A DNA stretch of 17,457 nucleotides, from the NCBI GenBank assembly GCA_014377155.1, contig JACMQD010000197.1, positions 1-17,457 on the forward strand. The letters are read 5' to 3'. Each line of letters starts with the position of its first letter. The first letter of the stretch is position 1. A program made the translations under genes and the position numbers. Below the pieces are notes generated by a model that did not search any database, was not told the origin of the DNA, and saw nothing but the letters and a program-made list of their open reading frames with translations. This DNA is from Herminiimonas sp. Lineage in GTDB: Bacteria > Pseudomonadota > Gammaproteobacteria > Burkholderiales > Burkholderiaceae. This document shows positions 7,809 through 15,283 of this stretch, in pieces.

Positions 7809-9176
7809 TCAGGACTCCTTGGGTTGACGATTTGATCGAACTCGTTCCTTCAATGCCTGGATTCCGGCATGGTATCGCTCAGCCACAGCACGCCGATCTT
7901 CGATCTCGGCAAACGTCGTGTCCGTGCCGCGAAAGATCATGTCCGCATGGCGGCGCAATACTGCCCGGTCCTCCCTGCGCTCCACGACAGCAGCGATGAC
8001 CGTGATCGTTTCCAGTAATCGCAATGTCACATCCAGATTGCTGCGCGAATACTGACGCAACTGATTGAAGGCGGCATCGACAAGCCCCTCGAAGTCCGCA
8101 ACTTCGACGATCACGCGCACCGCCCCACAGCGATCGAGGCGCCACGCCGGCGGGATCGCGCGCTGCGCCAGGCGGGACAGGGCAGAGCCGAGTCGATCGA
8201 CGCAGGCAATCGCGGTGAACGGGTCGTTGATGCTGGGCGAAAGCGCTCGCACTGCAATTTCGACCAATTGCAGGATCGCAAATTCGATGTCTTGCGCCGC
8301 GCTCCGCTGATTGCCGATGACGAAGGCCTGCTGCACCTGCGCCGCCAACGTCGGCGACGTACTGTCGGCAGGTGATGCAGTGACAAGACAGCTTCCCTCG
8401 ACCGTGTAGTGACCGAGCCGCCGCTCCAGTCTAAAGACAGCATTCTCTGCTGCAGCCAGTTCTACCAGCCGTTCGACATCGATCAATTGAACGTACCCAT
8501 CACGGTCGGCTGCAATCATGACCGAATCGGTATCGAAATCGCAGGACGTGACGCGTGCTGCAGTGGCCAGCAAAGCCGAAGGCGAAGTCGAAACAGCATC
8601 CGGCGACGCCGGGTACAGGCGGTCCATCACGTGATCGAGATCGATCCCGACCCGTGCGATGACCTCTTCGGCCTGGATCGACACGGCAACATGGTGGATG
8701 AAAAAAATCAGCATCCACAGACTGGCCAGTGCAAAGACCAAGCCCAGCGTAACCGACAGGTGCGGAACGAACACGCCTTCGTCACCACGACGGATCGTGC
8801 GCAACACCAGCAGGCAGTACAGGAAGGTCGCGATGAACGTGCCCAGCACCAGCTGGTTGGTACCGTCGCGCATGAAGTTGCGCAGCAGGCGAGAACCGAA
8901 TTGCGACGACGCCAGCGACAAAGCGACCAACGTCAGAGAAAATACGACCCCGGCAATCGTGATCATGGAACTGGAAATCGTCTGTAGAACAGCGCTGGCG
9001 CCCTCTGCGCCGCCACTATAGATCCAGGCGACCTGGCTGAGCCATTCCTGCGTCAGCGTACGATCGAGGGCCACCGTCAGGAACGACAGCGCCACGGCGA
9101 GCAGTGCCATGAACGATGGCTTGAACCAGAAGCTTGCGCGAACGGATTCCAGAAAGGCGCGTATTTTCGTGTTCAT
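7809..9176 (-). CDS. DUF2254 family membrane protein
   Basis: A 455-residue protein with the DUF2254 layout. Four N-terminal membrane helices (about 20-40, 68-95, 108-128, 140-165) include the typical segment SSMITIAGVVFSLTLVALSLASSQFGSRLLRNFM. A soluble C-terminal domain follows with INDPFTAIACVDRL and a segment near residue 215 onward that may fold as a small sensor-like domain. The family is widespread in Proteobacteria but has no established function; location in the inner membrane follows from the helices. It is first in an operon with a small membrane protein and a two-component pair. I see no Shine-Dalgarno sequence before the ATG; it overlaps a possible leader ORF by ATGA. Confidence 0.85.
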   Translation of the reverse strand: MNTKIRAFLESVRASFWFKPSFMALLAVALSFLTVALDRTLTQEWLSQVAWIYSGGAEGASAVLQTISSSMITIAGVVFSLTLVALSLASSQFGSRLLRNFMRDGTNQLVLGTFIATFLYCLLVLRTIRRGDEGVFVPHLSVTLGLVFALASLWMLIFFIHHVAVSIQAEEVIARVGIDLDHVMDRLYPASPDAVSTSPSALLATAARVTSCDFDTDSVMIAADRDGYVQLIDVERLVELAAAENAVFRLERRLGHYTVEGSCLVTASPADSTSPTLAAQVQQAFVIGNQRSAAQDIEFAILQLVEIAVRALSPSINDPFTAIACVDRLGSALSRLAQRAIPPAWRLDRCGAVRVIVEVADFEGLVDAAFNQLRQYSRSNLDVTLRLLETITVIAAVVERREDRAVLRRHADMIFRGTDTTFAEIEDRRAVAERYHAGIQALKERVRSNRQPKES

Positions 9177-9301
9177 TTGCAGAAGGAGTCGAGACCCTGC
9201 CTTTTCGATATCAAGTGTTTATCGACTGCACGCAGACAGTTGCCGGTTCCGCTCGGCATTCTGGTCTCGTACAAGCGATGCATGTCGGTAGCGGTCGCCA
9301 T
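9173..9301 (-). CDS. Possible 42-residue leader ORF overlapping the DUF2254 start
   Basis: On the minus strand an ATG at 9301 opens 42 codons (MATATDMHRLYETRMPSGTG at the start, RQGLDSFCK at the end). They end in TGA, and the last four bases, ATGA, also contain the DUF2254 start. A short purine run (AGAGAG) precedes the ATG. The ORF lies wholly inside the leader expected from the promoter at 9334-9361. I recognise no family. Coding status is unproven; the reasons to list it are the exact 4-nt overlap and the lack of a ribosome site for DUF2254. Confidence 0.35.
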   Translation of the reverse strand: MATATDMHRLYETRMPSGTGNCLRAVDKHLISKRQGLDSFCK

Positions 9302-9333
9302 GACTCTCTATGCAATCATATTTGCACGAATAT

Positions 9334-9361
9334 ATTATAGCGAAGTGCCGTGACCGAACAA
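9334..9361 (-). promoter_or_regulatory. Sigma70-type promoter of the DUF2254/two-component operon
   Basis: On the minus strand TTGTTC (9356-9361), a 16-nt spacer and a perfect TATAAT (9334-9339) point toward the DUF2254 gene. The A/T-rich stretch just downstream contrasts with the GC-rich surroundings. Transcription would start near 9327, giving a leader of roughly 150 nt. Confidence 0.65.
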
Positions 9362-9401
9362 CTTTTGGAGCCAGGTGGTCGGTTCGACATGCTTGTAACG
9401 A

Positions 9402-9543
9402 TCAGGCAAGCGCAACCATGACGTGTCTGGCAAACGCAGGGCGGCTTTCGAGCCACTGCAACAGTCCATGCAGGTTCACAGTCGCAGCTTCGGCCAGGCC
9501 CGGTTTGTACCACCGGTACAGCATGGGTCCGATCGCGTGGCCG
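9402..9543 (-). pseudogene. Remnant of a glutathione S-transferase 3' end
   Basis: A minus-strand frame, closed by TGA at 9402-9404, reads AGHAIGPMLYRWYKPGLAEA and then LLQWLESRPAFARHVMVALA. This is the characteristic last helices of a bacterial GST (…GPxLYRW…, W-x-x-x-RPAFxRHV). Only about 45 residues remain. Upstream the frame runs into the end of the threonine-aldolase-like gene without GST-like sequence, so the N-terminal thioredoxin domain is gone. It is probably left by a deletion that brought the aldolase gene next to it. There is no start codon or ribosome site of its own. Confidence 0.6.
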
Positions 9544-9544
9544 G

Positions 9545-10657
9545 CTACAGCGGATGCTGCTGCGCGGCCTCGATCAAGCCGCTGATGACAGCAGCGACCT
9601 CCGTATCGGCCAAGTCGAGCAAGCTATCGCCGACATACCACTCGACGCTGCAGCCGTGACCGGCGCCGGTTGGGCGCGGTGCGCCACAGGCCCAGACGCC
9701 GGCATCGCGGGCCAGCGCATCACGCGCCTCGGCCAGCGCATCGGGCGCGCAGGCCACATGCAGGTGCAGCATGTTGACCTGCGGCGCACGGGGCTGCAGC
9801 ACCAGGCCGGGAATGCCGGTCAGCGCCTGCGCCAAGCTTCGTGCGCGCGCCACGTACCGCGGCATTGCAGCAATCTGTGCATCGAAGCGCATGGCGACCG
9901 CGGCGACCGCTGCCGTCTGTTGCGGCAATTGGCCACCGAAGCGCACCAGCCAGGTCCTGGCGGCGGCAATGAACGCCGTGTCGCCGGCCAGCAGCGCGCC
10001 GTTCATGCCGTTCAATCCCTTGTAGCACGACACATAGACCGAATCGAAGAGGGCGGCGACCTCGGCATACGTCCGTGGCGCAAAATACGGCCCGCATTCC
10101 CAGAGCCGCGCGCCGTCCATGTGCAGCGCGATGTCTTGCTCGTTTGCCCGCGCCGACAGGGCGGCAATATCTTCCCAGGTCGGCAGGATGCCGCCGCATT
10201 CCCGCATCGGCAGCTCCACCAGCAGGCATGCCAGCGGATCGGTCACCCCTGCCAGATCGGCGGCCGTGATCGGCGCCTGCGGACCTCCCACCAGAACGCC
10301 ATGCATGTCTAACAGCGAGGCATAGGCGCGCGCTTCATGCAGCTCCAGGTGCGAAGTCGGATGCATGCCGAAATGCTTGCTGCGATGGCGTTCGGCGTAA
10401 ATTTTGACAGCAATCAGCTGTGCCATTTTCCCGCTCGGCATAAAGACCGCCGCTTCTTTGCCGAGCAATGCCGCGACCTTCTTTTCAAAACCATTGATCA
10501 GGCGACCCTCGCCATAGACATCGGCGCCGATATCATGCTCGGCGCACCAGCGCGACAACAAGGCGAATTCATCGGCAGGGGAAATGCGGCGGTGGCCGGA
10601 ATACGCGGTATGGCAGCGCCCCCGCAGGGCGGTGCGCTCGGTGGTAGTTAGAGGCAT
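9545..10657 (-). CDS. Threonine aldolase-like PLP-dependent enzyme
   Basis: A 370-residue fold-type I PLP enzyme of the beta-eliminating lyase/threonine aldolase family, which typically cleaves L-threonine or allo-threonine to glycine and acetaldehyde in the cytosol. Visible features are the cofactor-phosphate loop region AAVFMPSGKMAQ (about 70), HMDGARL (Asp181 for the pyridine nitrogen, Arg184) and the Schiff-base lysine in SCYKGLNGMNGALL (Lys213). Length is slightly above the usual 335-350 because of an N-terminal extension (residues 1-28) seen in this subgroup. The ATG at 10657 has no clear ribosome site. It stands alone; the GST remnant follows directly. Substrate specificity cannot be read from sequence. 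Confidence 0.85.
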   Translation of the reverse strand: MPLTTTERTALRGRCHTAYSGHRRISPADEFALLSRWCAEHDIGADVYGEGRLINGFEKKVAALLGKEAAVFMPSGKMAQLIAVKIYAERHRSKHFGMHPTSHLELHEARAYASLLDMHGVLVGGPQAPITAADLAGVTDPLACLLVELPMRECGGILPTWEDIAALSARANEQDIALHMDGARLWECGPYFAPRTYAEVAALFDSVYVSCYKGLNGMNGALLAGDTAFIAAARTWLVRFGGQLPQQTAAVAAVAMRFDAQIAAMPRYVARARSLAQALTGIPGLVLQPRAPQVNMLHLHVACAPDALAEARDALARDAGVWACGAPRPTGAGHGCSVEWYVGDSLLDLADTEVAAVISGLIEAAQQHPL

Positions 10658-11160
10658 GGTGTAGGAAAGTCGTTCACGTCAGGCGCGGTTGAAATGTCAG
10701 CTGAAGAGCAAGTTTCGCATGGAAACTAGATCCCCACGGAATTCGCGCGCCGACATCGGCCCAAACGGATTTCAGTGATGCAAGCGCGTTCCTACAATGG
10801 CCATTACGAGTTGTAAAAGGCAGGTGCGCATCAAATTCTCCCGAAAAATGATGAATGTCGCGGGAACGCCAGTGTGCAACAGGTCTGCAAGACGATGATC
10901 TTACGCCTTGCAGAAAATGACATACGATCCAGCGTGCCCCTAACCTGGTACCTATAATTGCCCGTCTGTTAATAACCATTCGCGCTTTTCGTGATTGTTC
11001 TCTACGCGATTCCAGTATGCTGCGCACATCGATCATTCGTGGCTCATGGAATTCCAGGAAGCTGCTCGCAAATCGAAGGCCATCGTGAAGACGTCTGAAA
11101 GCGGTTGGTTCTCGCCTGTTTGTCAGGATCCTTGTCCACCCGGGACGCACTCCCGCTGAG
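10658..11160. other. Gene-free stretch between divergent genes
   Basis: About 500 bases between the aldolase-like gene and the DUF2784 gene. Neither strand holds a convincing coding frame. It contains an isolated TATAAT at 10953-10958 pointing at the DUF2784 gene but without a good -35 element, and a weaker TTGTTC/TATGCT pair near 10996-11022 with a short 15-nt spacer. It presumably carries the promoters of both flanking genes. Confidence 0.4.
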
Positions 11161-11592
11161 ATGCGCGCAGGCGCGCCATACGGCTGGGCTGCCGACGCGA
11201 TTCTGATCCTGCATGTTGCGGTAGTGGTGTTCATCGTCGGCACGGTGCCGGCGATCTTGATCGGCAATCTGTCGCGCTGGGAGCTGCGTTCTCAATGGAT
11301 CAACTCGCTCTGGTTCCGGTTGACGCATTTATCGGCAATTTTGTTCGTGGTGGCAGAAGCCTGGCTTCAGATTGCCTGCCCGCTGACGACTCTGGAGCGC
11401 TGGTTGCGGCAGGTGCCCGGCGCAGGCCTCGCGCGAGTGGGCAATAGCCCCGCAGCCGGATGCATCGAGTCCTGGCTCGGCAAAGTCCTGTATTTCACCG
11501 CACCATGGTGGGTGTTTGCCGCCGTCTATTCCCTTTTCGCTGCGCTGGTTGTCTACACTTGGGTGAAATTCCCACCGCGATGTCGCCGCTGA
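11161..11592 (+). CDS. DUF2784 family membrane protein
   Basis: A 143-residue integral membrane protein with about four helices. It matches the DUF2784 pattern: an opening ADAILILHVAVVVFIVGT, a central helix, then CPLTTLERWLRQ (the family's C-P-L-T-x-L-E-x-W-L-R signature), and a loop with CIESWL leading to the last helix. Here the last part is longer than usual and ends VYTWVKFPPRCRR. Function is unknown for the family. The ATG has no obvious ribosome site, so the start is uncertain. It borders the mobile-element debris that begins just after it. Confidence 0.7.
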   Translation: MRAGAPYGWAADAILILHVAVVVFIVGTVPAILIGNLSRWELRSQWINSLWFRLTHLSAILFVVAEAWLQIACPLTTLERWLRQVPGAGLARVGNSPAAGCIESWLGKVLYFTAPWWVFAAVYSLFAALVVYTWVKFPPRCRR

Positions 11593-11604
11593 ACCGCGGG
11601 ATGG

Positions 11605-11890
11605 TGCGTCACGTACGGCCTGCCGGTCCTGCCAACACTGCAGTTCCTGACAATCGCGCCGATGCCGCTGCCTCGAAAGACGCCCGGATGGCGTCTGATG
11701 TGTTGAAAAATTACTGGCCGTTGGCCGAACGGTTCTTCGGCGATGCGGCTTACGACTTGCGAACACGATCAACCAGGCTGGGTTCGTTGATTTGACTATC
11801 GATGTCGTGCGCAGGATCGAAGGGCGACCCCCGGCTTGCGTTAAAGGCCCCGCGCTGGGTTGCGGAGCAAACCGTCGATTGGCCGAATCT
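11605..11890 (+). pseudogene. IS5-family transposase relic, multiply frameshifted
   Basis: Pieces of a DDE transposase lie in order but in different frames: LKNYWPLAERFFGDAAYD (about 11699-11755), NQAGFVDLTIDVVRRIEGRP (about 11770-11829) and LKAPRWVAEQTVDWPN (about 11838-11888). The last is the IS5-type PRRWVVEQTFxWL block at the end of the catalytic domain. At least two frameshifts separate them. A tentative earlier part (YGLPVL) starts near 11610. No terminal inverted repeats could be recognised. The relic runs in frame into an integrase fragment. Confidence 0.65.
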
Positions 11891-11924
11891 GCGCCTCTCA
11901 AATGTTGGTGTCTCTACAAAATCC

Positions 11925-12059
11925 GGTGCGGTTCAACGCACCAAGAACCTCCGAGCGATACAGTTACTTATGGGACACACAAAGCGCGAAAGTACGGTAC
12001 GCTATCTCGGTATCGAAGTCGATGACGCCCTAGAGATAGCGGAGCAGACCGAAGTCTGA
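11925..12059 (+). pseudogene. Tyrosine recombinase (integrase) C-terminal fragment
   Basis: About 44 residues remain: QRTKNLRAIQLLMGHTKRES followed by TVRYLGIEVDDALEIAEQTEV and TGA. This is the last part of a phage-type tyrosine recombinase, with the box II GH (LLMGHT) and the nucleophile tyrosine in VRYLGIE. The Arg and Lys catalytic regions upstream are missing, replaced by the IS5 relic in the same frame. It cannot be an active recombinase, but marks one end of an integrated element whose cargo probably lies downstream. Confidence 0.75.
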
Positions 12060-12066
12060 CCGAGGG

Positions 12067-12106
12067 CCGATATCCGCTAGCGAGTGCCGGCGACAGCGCT
12101 TATCGG
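12067..12106. repeat. Imperfect inverted repeat just after the integrase fragment
   Basis: CCGATA at the left pairs with TATCGG at the right, and inner GCT/AGC partners extend the arms. It lies 8 nt after the integrase stop. It may be a recombination-site remnant or a weak terminator without a T run; it does not have the form of an integron attC site. Confidence 0.3.
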
Positions 12107-12122
12107 CCAGAATTGGACAGTC
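12104..12122 (+). repeat. 19-bp spacer motif, copy 1
   Basis: CGGCCAGAATTGGACAGTC. It shares the pattern nGGCCA-N5-GGnCnnTC with copies at 13428-13446 and 15353-15371; pairwise identity is 12-13 of 19. This copy lies between the integrase fragment and the serine hydrolase gene. Confidence 0.45.
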
Positions 12123-12240
12123 GGAACTTACAACCCCACATTCAACAATTTATATCATGGTCTGTTTGCCTAAAACGACTTGTTCACATACGATCCGAGA
12201 GGGCTGCTCTTTGAATCACGCGGTCCAACGGGTGTCAGGG

Positions 12241-13380
12241 ATGACAATAATCACAAAGCTGAAAACAAAACTTCTGCTCCTGATGCTGTTGAGCGTGTTG
12301 GCTGAACACGCTCAAGGTGCGACCTCAGCACCCGACGCCCTGCCACCGTTGAATGCGGCGTTCGACCGCGCGGCAGCAGTAGTATTGGCCGCCGGTTTGC
12401 CAACCGAGCTGATAGTGACCGATGCGAGCGGTGCCGAGAAAGATGCAGCTTTTGGAATGGCGGATCGTGCGCGTAACCTACCAAATCGGGTTGGCCAACG
12501 TTGGCTCTGGGCTTCGGTAACGAAGCAGGTCACCGCCACGCTGATCATGCAGGAAGTCTCGGCCGGTCGGATGCAACTTGACGCGCCGATTGGCCGCTAT
12601 TTAACCGGCTTTGGCGGCGACCACGCGATCACCATTCGTGAACTGCTCCAGCATCGTTCCGGCCTTCCCAACCCGTCCGACACGCCAGTTATTGACGGGG
12701 TGCCGCGTTTTTACCGCGAGACTGGTCCGACGACCAGCAATGCCGCACGCGCCGCCAACTTTTGCTCCGGCATGGCAAAGCGGCCGCGAGGGGGCGATTG
12801 GGAATACAACAACTGCGACTACCTGGTACTCGGCGCGGCGCTCGAGGCGGAGACAGGACACCCTTATGAGAGTCTCGTCGAGGAACGTATTGCCCGACCG
12901 TTGGGGATCAGAACCTTAAGCCTTGCCAAAGAATCCATGCCGAGTCACGATACGGCGGCCACGGCACTGGCCGACAACAGGCTTATGCCCGCGCTGAACG
13001 TCGCGACTGGCGGGGCCGCCGCGTCGCTCGCGGGCAGCGCCAGTGATCTGGCTCGCTTCGACCGGGGCTTAATGAATGGTCAACTACTGGCACCGGATGC
13101 ACTGAGCATCGCTTGGTCCGGGGATCCGAAGCTCGGCTACATGGCACTCGGTGTCTGGTCTTTTCCGGCGCGCCTGAAGGGATGTGGCGCCCCGGTCCGA
13201 CTGGTAGAGCGCCGCGGTGAATTTGGTGGAACGCAGCTACGCAACGTTATCGCCCCCGAGCTTGGACGTGCAGTCATCCTGTTCACAAGCGATGCTGCGG
13301 TGGACTTTGGTGAGGTATGGCAAGGCAAGGGGCTAACGCATGACTTGCTGTCCGCTGCCTTGTGTTCCGCACCTATTTAA
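12241..13380 (+). CDS. Exported beta-lactamase-fold serine hydrolase
   Basis: A serine hydrolase of the class C beta-lactamase/penicillin-binding-protein fold, about 379 residues from this start. It has a signal peptide (KLKTKLLLLMLLSVLAEHAQG), so it acts in the periplasm or outside. The SxxK motif is SVTK (Ser92, Lys95). The YxN motif is YNN (189-191) in WEYNNCDYLVLG. LLQHRSGLPN is the usual helix after the active site. The third motif (KTG/HxG) is not evident: the expected place reads ERRGEFGG, near residue 325. It may be an esterase or peptidase rather than a beta-lactamase. Other possible starts are 12157 and a TTG at 12211 behind GAGAGGG; the start used gives a compact signal peptide. 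Confidence 0.78.
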   Translation: MTIITKLKTKLLLLMLLSVLAEHAQGATSAPDALPPLNAAFDRAAAVVLAAGLPTELIVTDASGAEKDAAFGMADRARNLPNRVGQRWLWASVTKQVTATLIMQEVSAGRMQLDAPIGRYLTGFGGDHAITIRELLQHRSGLPNPSDTPVIDGVPRFYRETGPTTSNAARAANFCSGMAKRPRGGDWEYNNCDYLVLGAALEAETGHPYESLVEERIARPLGIRTLSLAKESMPSHDTAATALADNRLMPALNVATGGAAASLAGSASDLARFDRGLMNGQLLAPDALSIAWSGDPKLGYMALGVWSFPARLKGCGAPVRLVERRGEFGGTQLRNVIAPELGRAVILFTSDAAVDFGEVWQGKGLTHDLLSAALCSAPI

Positions 13381-13390
13381 TAGGTGCTTT
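13369..13390 (+). terminator. Palindrome over the serine hydrolase stop codon
   Basis: GCACCTATTTAATAGGTGC is a perfect palindrome of two 9-nt arms around one base. As RNA it gives a 7-bp stem with a 5-nt loop, followed by only three T residues. The TAA stop is inside the loop. It may be a weak terminator or a protein-binding dyad. Confidence 0.4.
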
Positions 13391-13427
13391 GGGCTGATGA
13401 TTGCCGAGCATTGACCGGTTGAATCCA

Positions 13428-13446
13428 AGGCCAATAGCGGACTTTC
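13428..13446 (+). repeat. 19-bp spacer motif, copy 2
   Basis: AGGCCAATAGCGGACTTTC, the second member of the nGGCCA-N5-GGnCnnTC set, between the two hydrolase genes. Confidence 0.45.
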
Positions 13447-13478
13447 GCCCGGCCCCCAGCGGGAGGTAGCTACAAGAA

Positions 13479-13499
13479 AAAGACGCTGACGTCGTCTTT
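13479..13499. other. Hairpin upstream of the alpha/beta hydrolase
   Basis: AAAGACG and CGTCTTT form a perfect 7-bp stem around CTGACGT. A-runs flank it on the left and T residues on the right, so it could terminate either strand weakly or serve as an operator. It lies about 45 nt before the hydrolase ATG. Confidence 0.35.
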
Positions 13500-13542
13500 G
13501 GCATCACGCAAAGTGAGCTTACCCCGATGGAGAAAGGGTGAA

Positions 13543-14643
13543 ATGCATCTGACCGCCAGAACGACCAAAACCCGCGCACGATTAGATGTAGTGGCGACTT
13601 TCTTGTCGTTAGCCATTATCCTTAGTGTAGGGTTGTTCCACTTTGAAGCAAGAGCGGATAACACGCCGACCTTTGAACAGTTCGTACCGATCGGGATTCC
13701 CGCGTCAAGCACGTTCAAGGGATATGAAAGTCATGTGAGCCGGGACCTTGTTCGGTATTACGCCACATCCGATCCGTCTGCTGATTCGCATACGGCGTTG
13801 GTTTTCATTCCCGGCTCTGGTTGCGATGGCGCCTTCTGGATCGGTCAAAACGGGAAAGCAAACGCTGGGCCTGAAGTGTTCGCCCTACCGTTTAAAAACC
13901 GGACGCGAATTGTGGTTCTTGATCAACCCGGGATTCCACGACAGTTTGCGTCGCATGAGCGCGGCGTCGCTGAAGGCTGTCCCAACGAGTATGTGGAACG
14001 AGACAATTTCGATAGTATTCTGAGCGCTTACAAGAAAGAATTGAGCCATTTCCTAAGTTCCCAAAATCAGGCGATCGAAAGGCTGATGTTCGTCGGATCA
14101 TCAGACGGGACACTTTTCGCACTCGCGATGGCCGGTTTGTTCCCTGAAACGCGCTTGGTCCTATCGATCTCAGGCTTTGGTCCGCCCCAGCCAATTCTGC
14201 AGCTGTCGCCTGCTTTCGAGCAAGCGGAGAAAAGCGGAGCGGGAATTCAGCAAGTGCTGGACGAATGGCGAGTGATCGAAAAGTCGGCAGATAAGCAGAA
14301 ATTTCTTGGAGGGCATCCCCATCAACGTTGGGCAACGACCGGAACCCGTTCATCGATCGACGAGGCGCTTCGATTACGACCTGACATCACTCTATTCCTA
14401 GCCCAAGGCGGTCACGATCAAAGCTGGCCACCAGCAGCGTTTGCATCCGGCATAGCGACCCTAGTAGCCAATAAACGCGATTTCTTGGTCAGATATATTC
14501 CCTGCGCTGAACACACGCTGATCTGTGCCGAGGATGGTGGCGAACCCAAGCGCCTTCAGGCAACAGTGAAGGCTGCAGCCGAGCTATTTTTAGATGGGAA
14601 AAACCCCGAAGGAGATGTTGCCGCTTTCACGCTCGCTGATTAG
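13543..14643 (+). CDS. Exported alpha/beta hydrolase
   Basis: About 366 residues. After a basic N-terminus and a hydrophobic segment (VVATFLSLAIILSVGLFHF) comes an alpha/beta-hydrolase fold. The oxyanion-region strand is ALVFIPGSGCDG. The nucleophile elbow is GSSDG with Ser187. The likely acid is in LAQGGHDQSW (Asp292) and the histidine in CAEHTL (His324), numbered from this start. The start at 13543 follows GAGAAAGGGTGAA. A TTG 45 nt upstream in frame is less likely. Substrate is unknown; esterase or peptidase activity is possible. The gene is visibly less GC-rich than the core operons and lies with another exported hydrolase behind integrase debris, consistent with acquired cargo. Confidence 0.75.
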   Translation: MHLTARTTKTRARLDVVATFLSLAIILSVGLFHFEARADNTPTFEQFVPIGIPASSTFKGYESHVSRDLVRYYATSDPSADSHTALVFIPGSGCDGAFWIGQNGKANAGPEVFALPFKNRTRIVVLDQPGIPRQFASHERGVAEGCPNEYVERDNFDSILSAYKKELSHFLSSQNQAIERLMFVGSSDGTLFALAMAGLFPETRLVLSISGFGPPQPILQLSPAFEQAEKSGAGIQQVLDEWRVIEKSADKQKFLGGHPHQRWATTGTRSSIDEALRLRPDITLFLAQGGHDQSWPPAAFASGIATLVANKRDFLVRYIPCAEHTLICAEDGGEPKRLQATVKAAAELFLDGKNPEGDVAAFTLAD

Positions 14644-14654
14644 CACTGCAGTGC
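14643..14654. repeat. 12-bp perfect palindrome after the hydrolase
   Basis: GCACTGCAGTGC overlaps the last base of the TAG stop. Too short and without a T run for a terminator; possible operator dyad or chance. Confidence 0.3.
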
Positions 14655-14776
14655 GTTGCGAATGTTTAGGCAGCTATTTGTCGTCAGGCGTCTACCGGCC
14701 ATGAGAGACGAAGCCCTTGGTGGCGTTCTGCGCGTTTGAAATGCGCGCGACGCTGAGTTGAATGATTGGGAGCACG

Positions 14777-15283
14777 ATGGTACGAGAACTAAAATCGACC
14801 GGGCCTGCCGGTCCGATTATCTTGAGCGTGTTCGGTGCGGTCTGGGCGATCCTCGGGCTGTATTTGTCGAGTGCTTCGCCTGCTACGTGGTTGGGTCCGG
14901 TTGCAATCGGCGTGATACTGATCTCGGTCGTGGTCTGGCGTAGTCGTGGCTTGACCCCGCCGCCGCCCGCAGAAGGCAAGCGCATCGGCAAGCTGGTCGG
15001 TATCTGGAGTGGTATCGAGGGGGTTGCGATTTTTATCTCCATTAATTTTTGCGCCAATCTGGGTCGACCAGACCTGATCCTCGCCGCGATCTGCCTGATT
15101 GTGGGTCTGCATTTCTTTCCCCTGGCGCGTTCGTTGCCGGTGCCCCTGTACTATTGGTCTTGTGCCTTGCTGTCAGTGCTTGGGCTCGCTGGGCTGTTGG
15201 CAAGCTCCCTGGTTTCGCCGCCGGTGGTCGCGTTCGGCGCAGCACTGATTCTGTGGGTCACAGTCGTGCGCATTCTGGTCTGA
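14777..15283 (+). CDS. Multi-pass membrane protein of unknown function
   Basis: About 168 residues. Five or six hydrophobic helices are separated by one hydrophilic loop (WRSRGLTPPPPAEGKRIGK), which by the positive-inside rule is probably cytoplasmic. No family motif is recognised. The ATG at 14777 is preceded by GGGAG four nt upstream; a slightly longer frame starts at 14762 without a ribosome site. It has no close operon partner and sits between the hydrolase cargo and the metal cluster. Coding is supported by a consistent GC-rich third-position pattern and coherent helices. Confidence 0.65.
   Translation: MVRELKSTGPAGPIILSVFGAVWAILGLYLSSASPATWLGPVAIGVILISVVVWRSRGLTPPPPAEGKRIGKLVGIWSGIEGVAIFISINFCANLGRPDLILAAICLIVGLHFFPLARSLPVPLYYWSCALLSVLGLAGLLASSLVSPPVVAFGAALILWVTVVRILV

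Noticed and set aside
10674..11267. Long minus-strand open frame (about 197 codons)
   Set aside because: It is antisense to the DUF2784 start and fills a spacer; composition is Arg/Ser-rich as in shadow frames, and no motif or ribosome site is visible.
12067..12106. Possible integron attC site
   Set aside because: Inverted arms are present, but the conserved GTTRRRY/RYYYAAC core is absent.
14700..14738. Tiny ORF MRDEALGGVLRV
   Set aside because: Twelve codons, no ribosome site, no recognised product; more likely spacer sequence.
14692..15057. Minus-strand frame of 121 codons opposite the membrane protein
   Set aside because: Low-complexity Ser/Thr/Pro/Ile sequence without motif; the plus-strand frame gives coherent membrane helices and a ribosome site.
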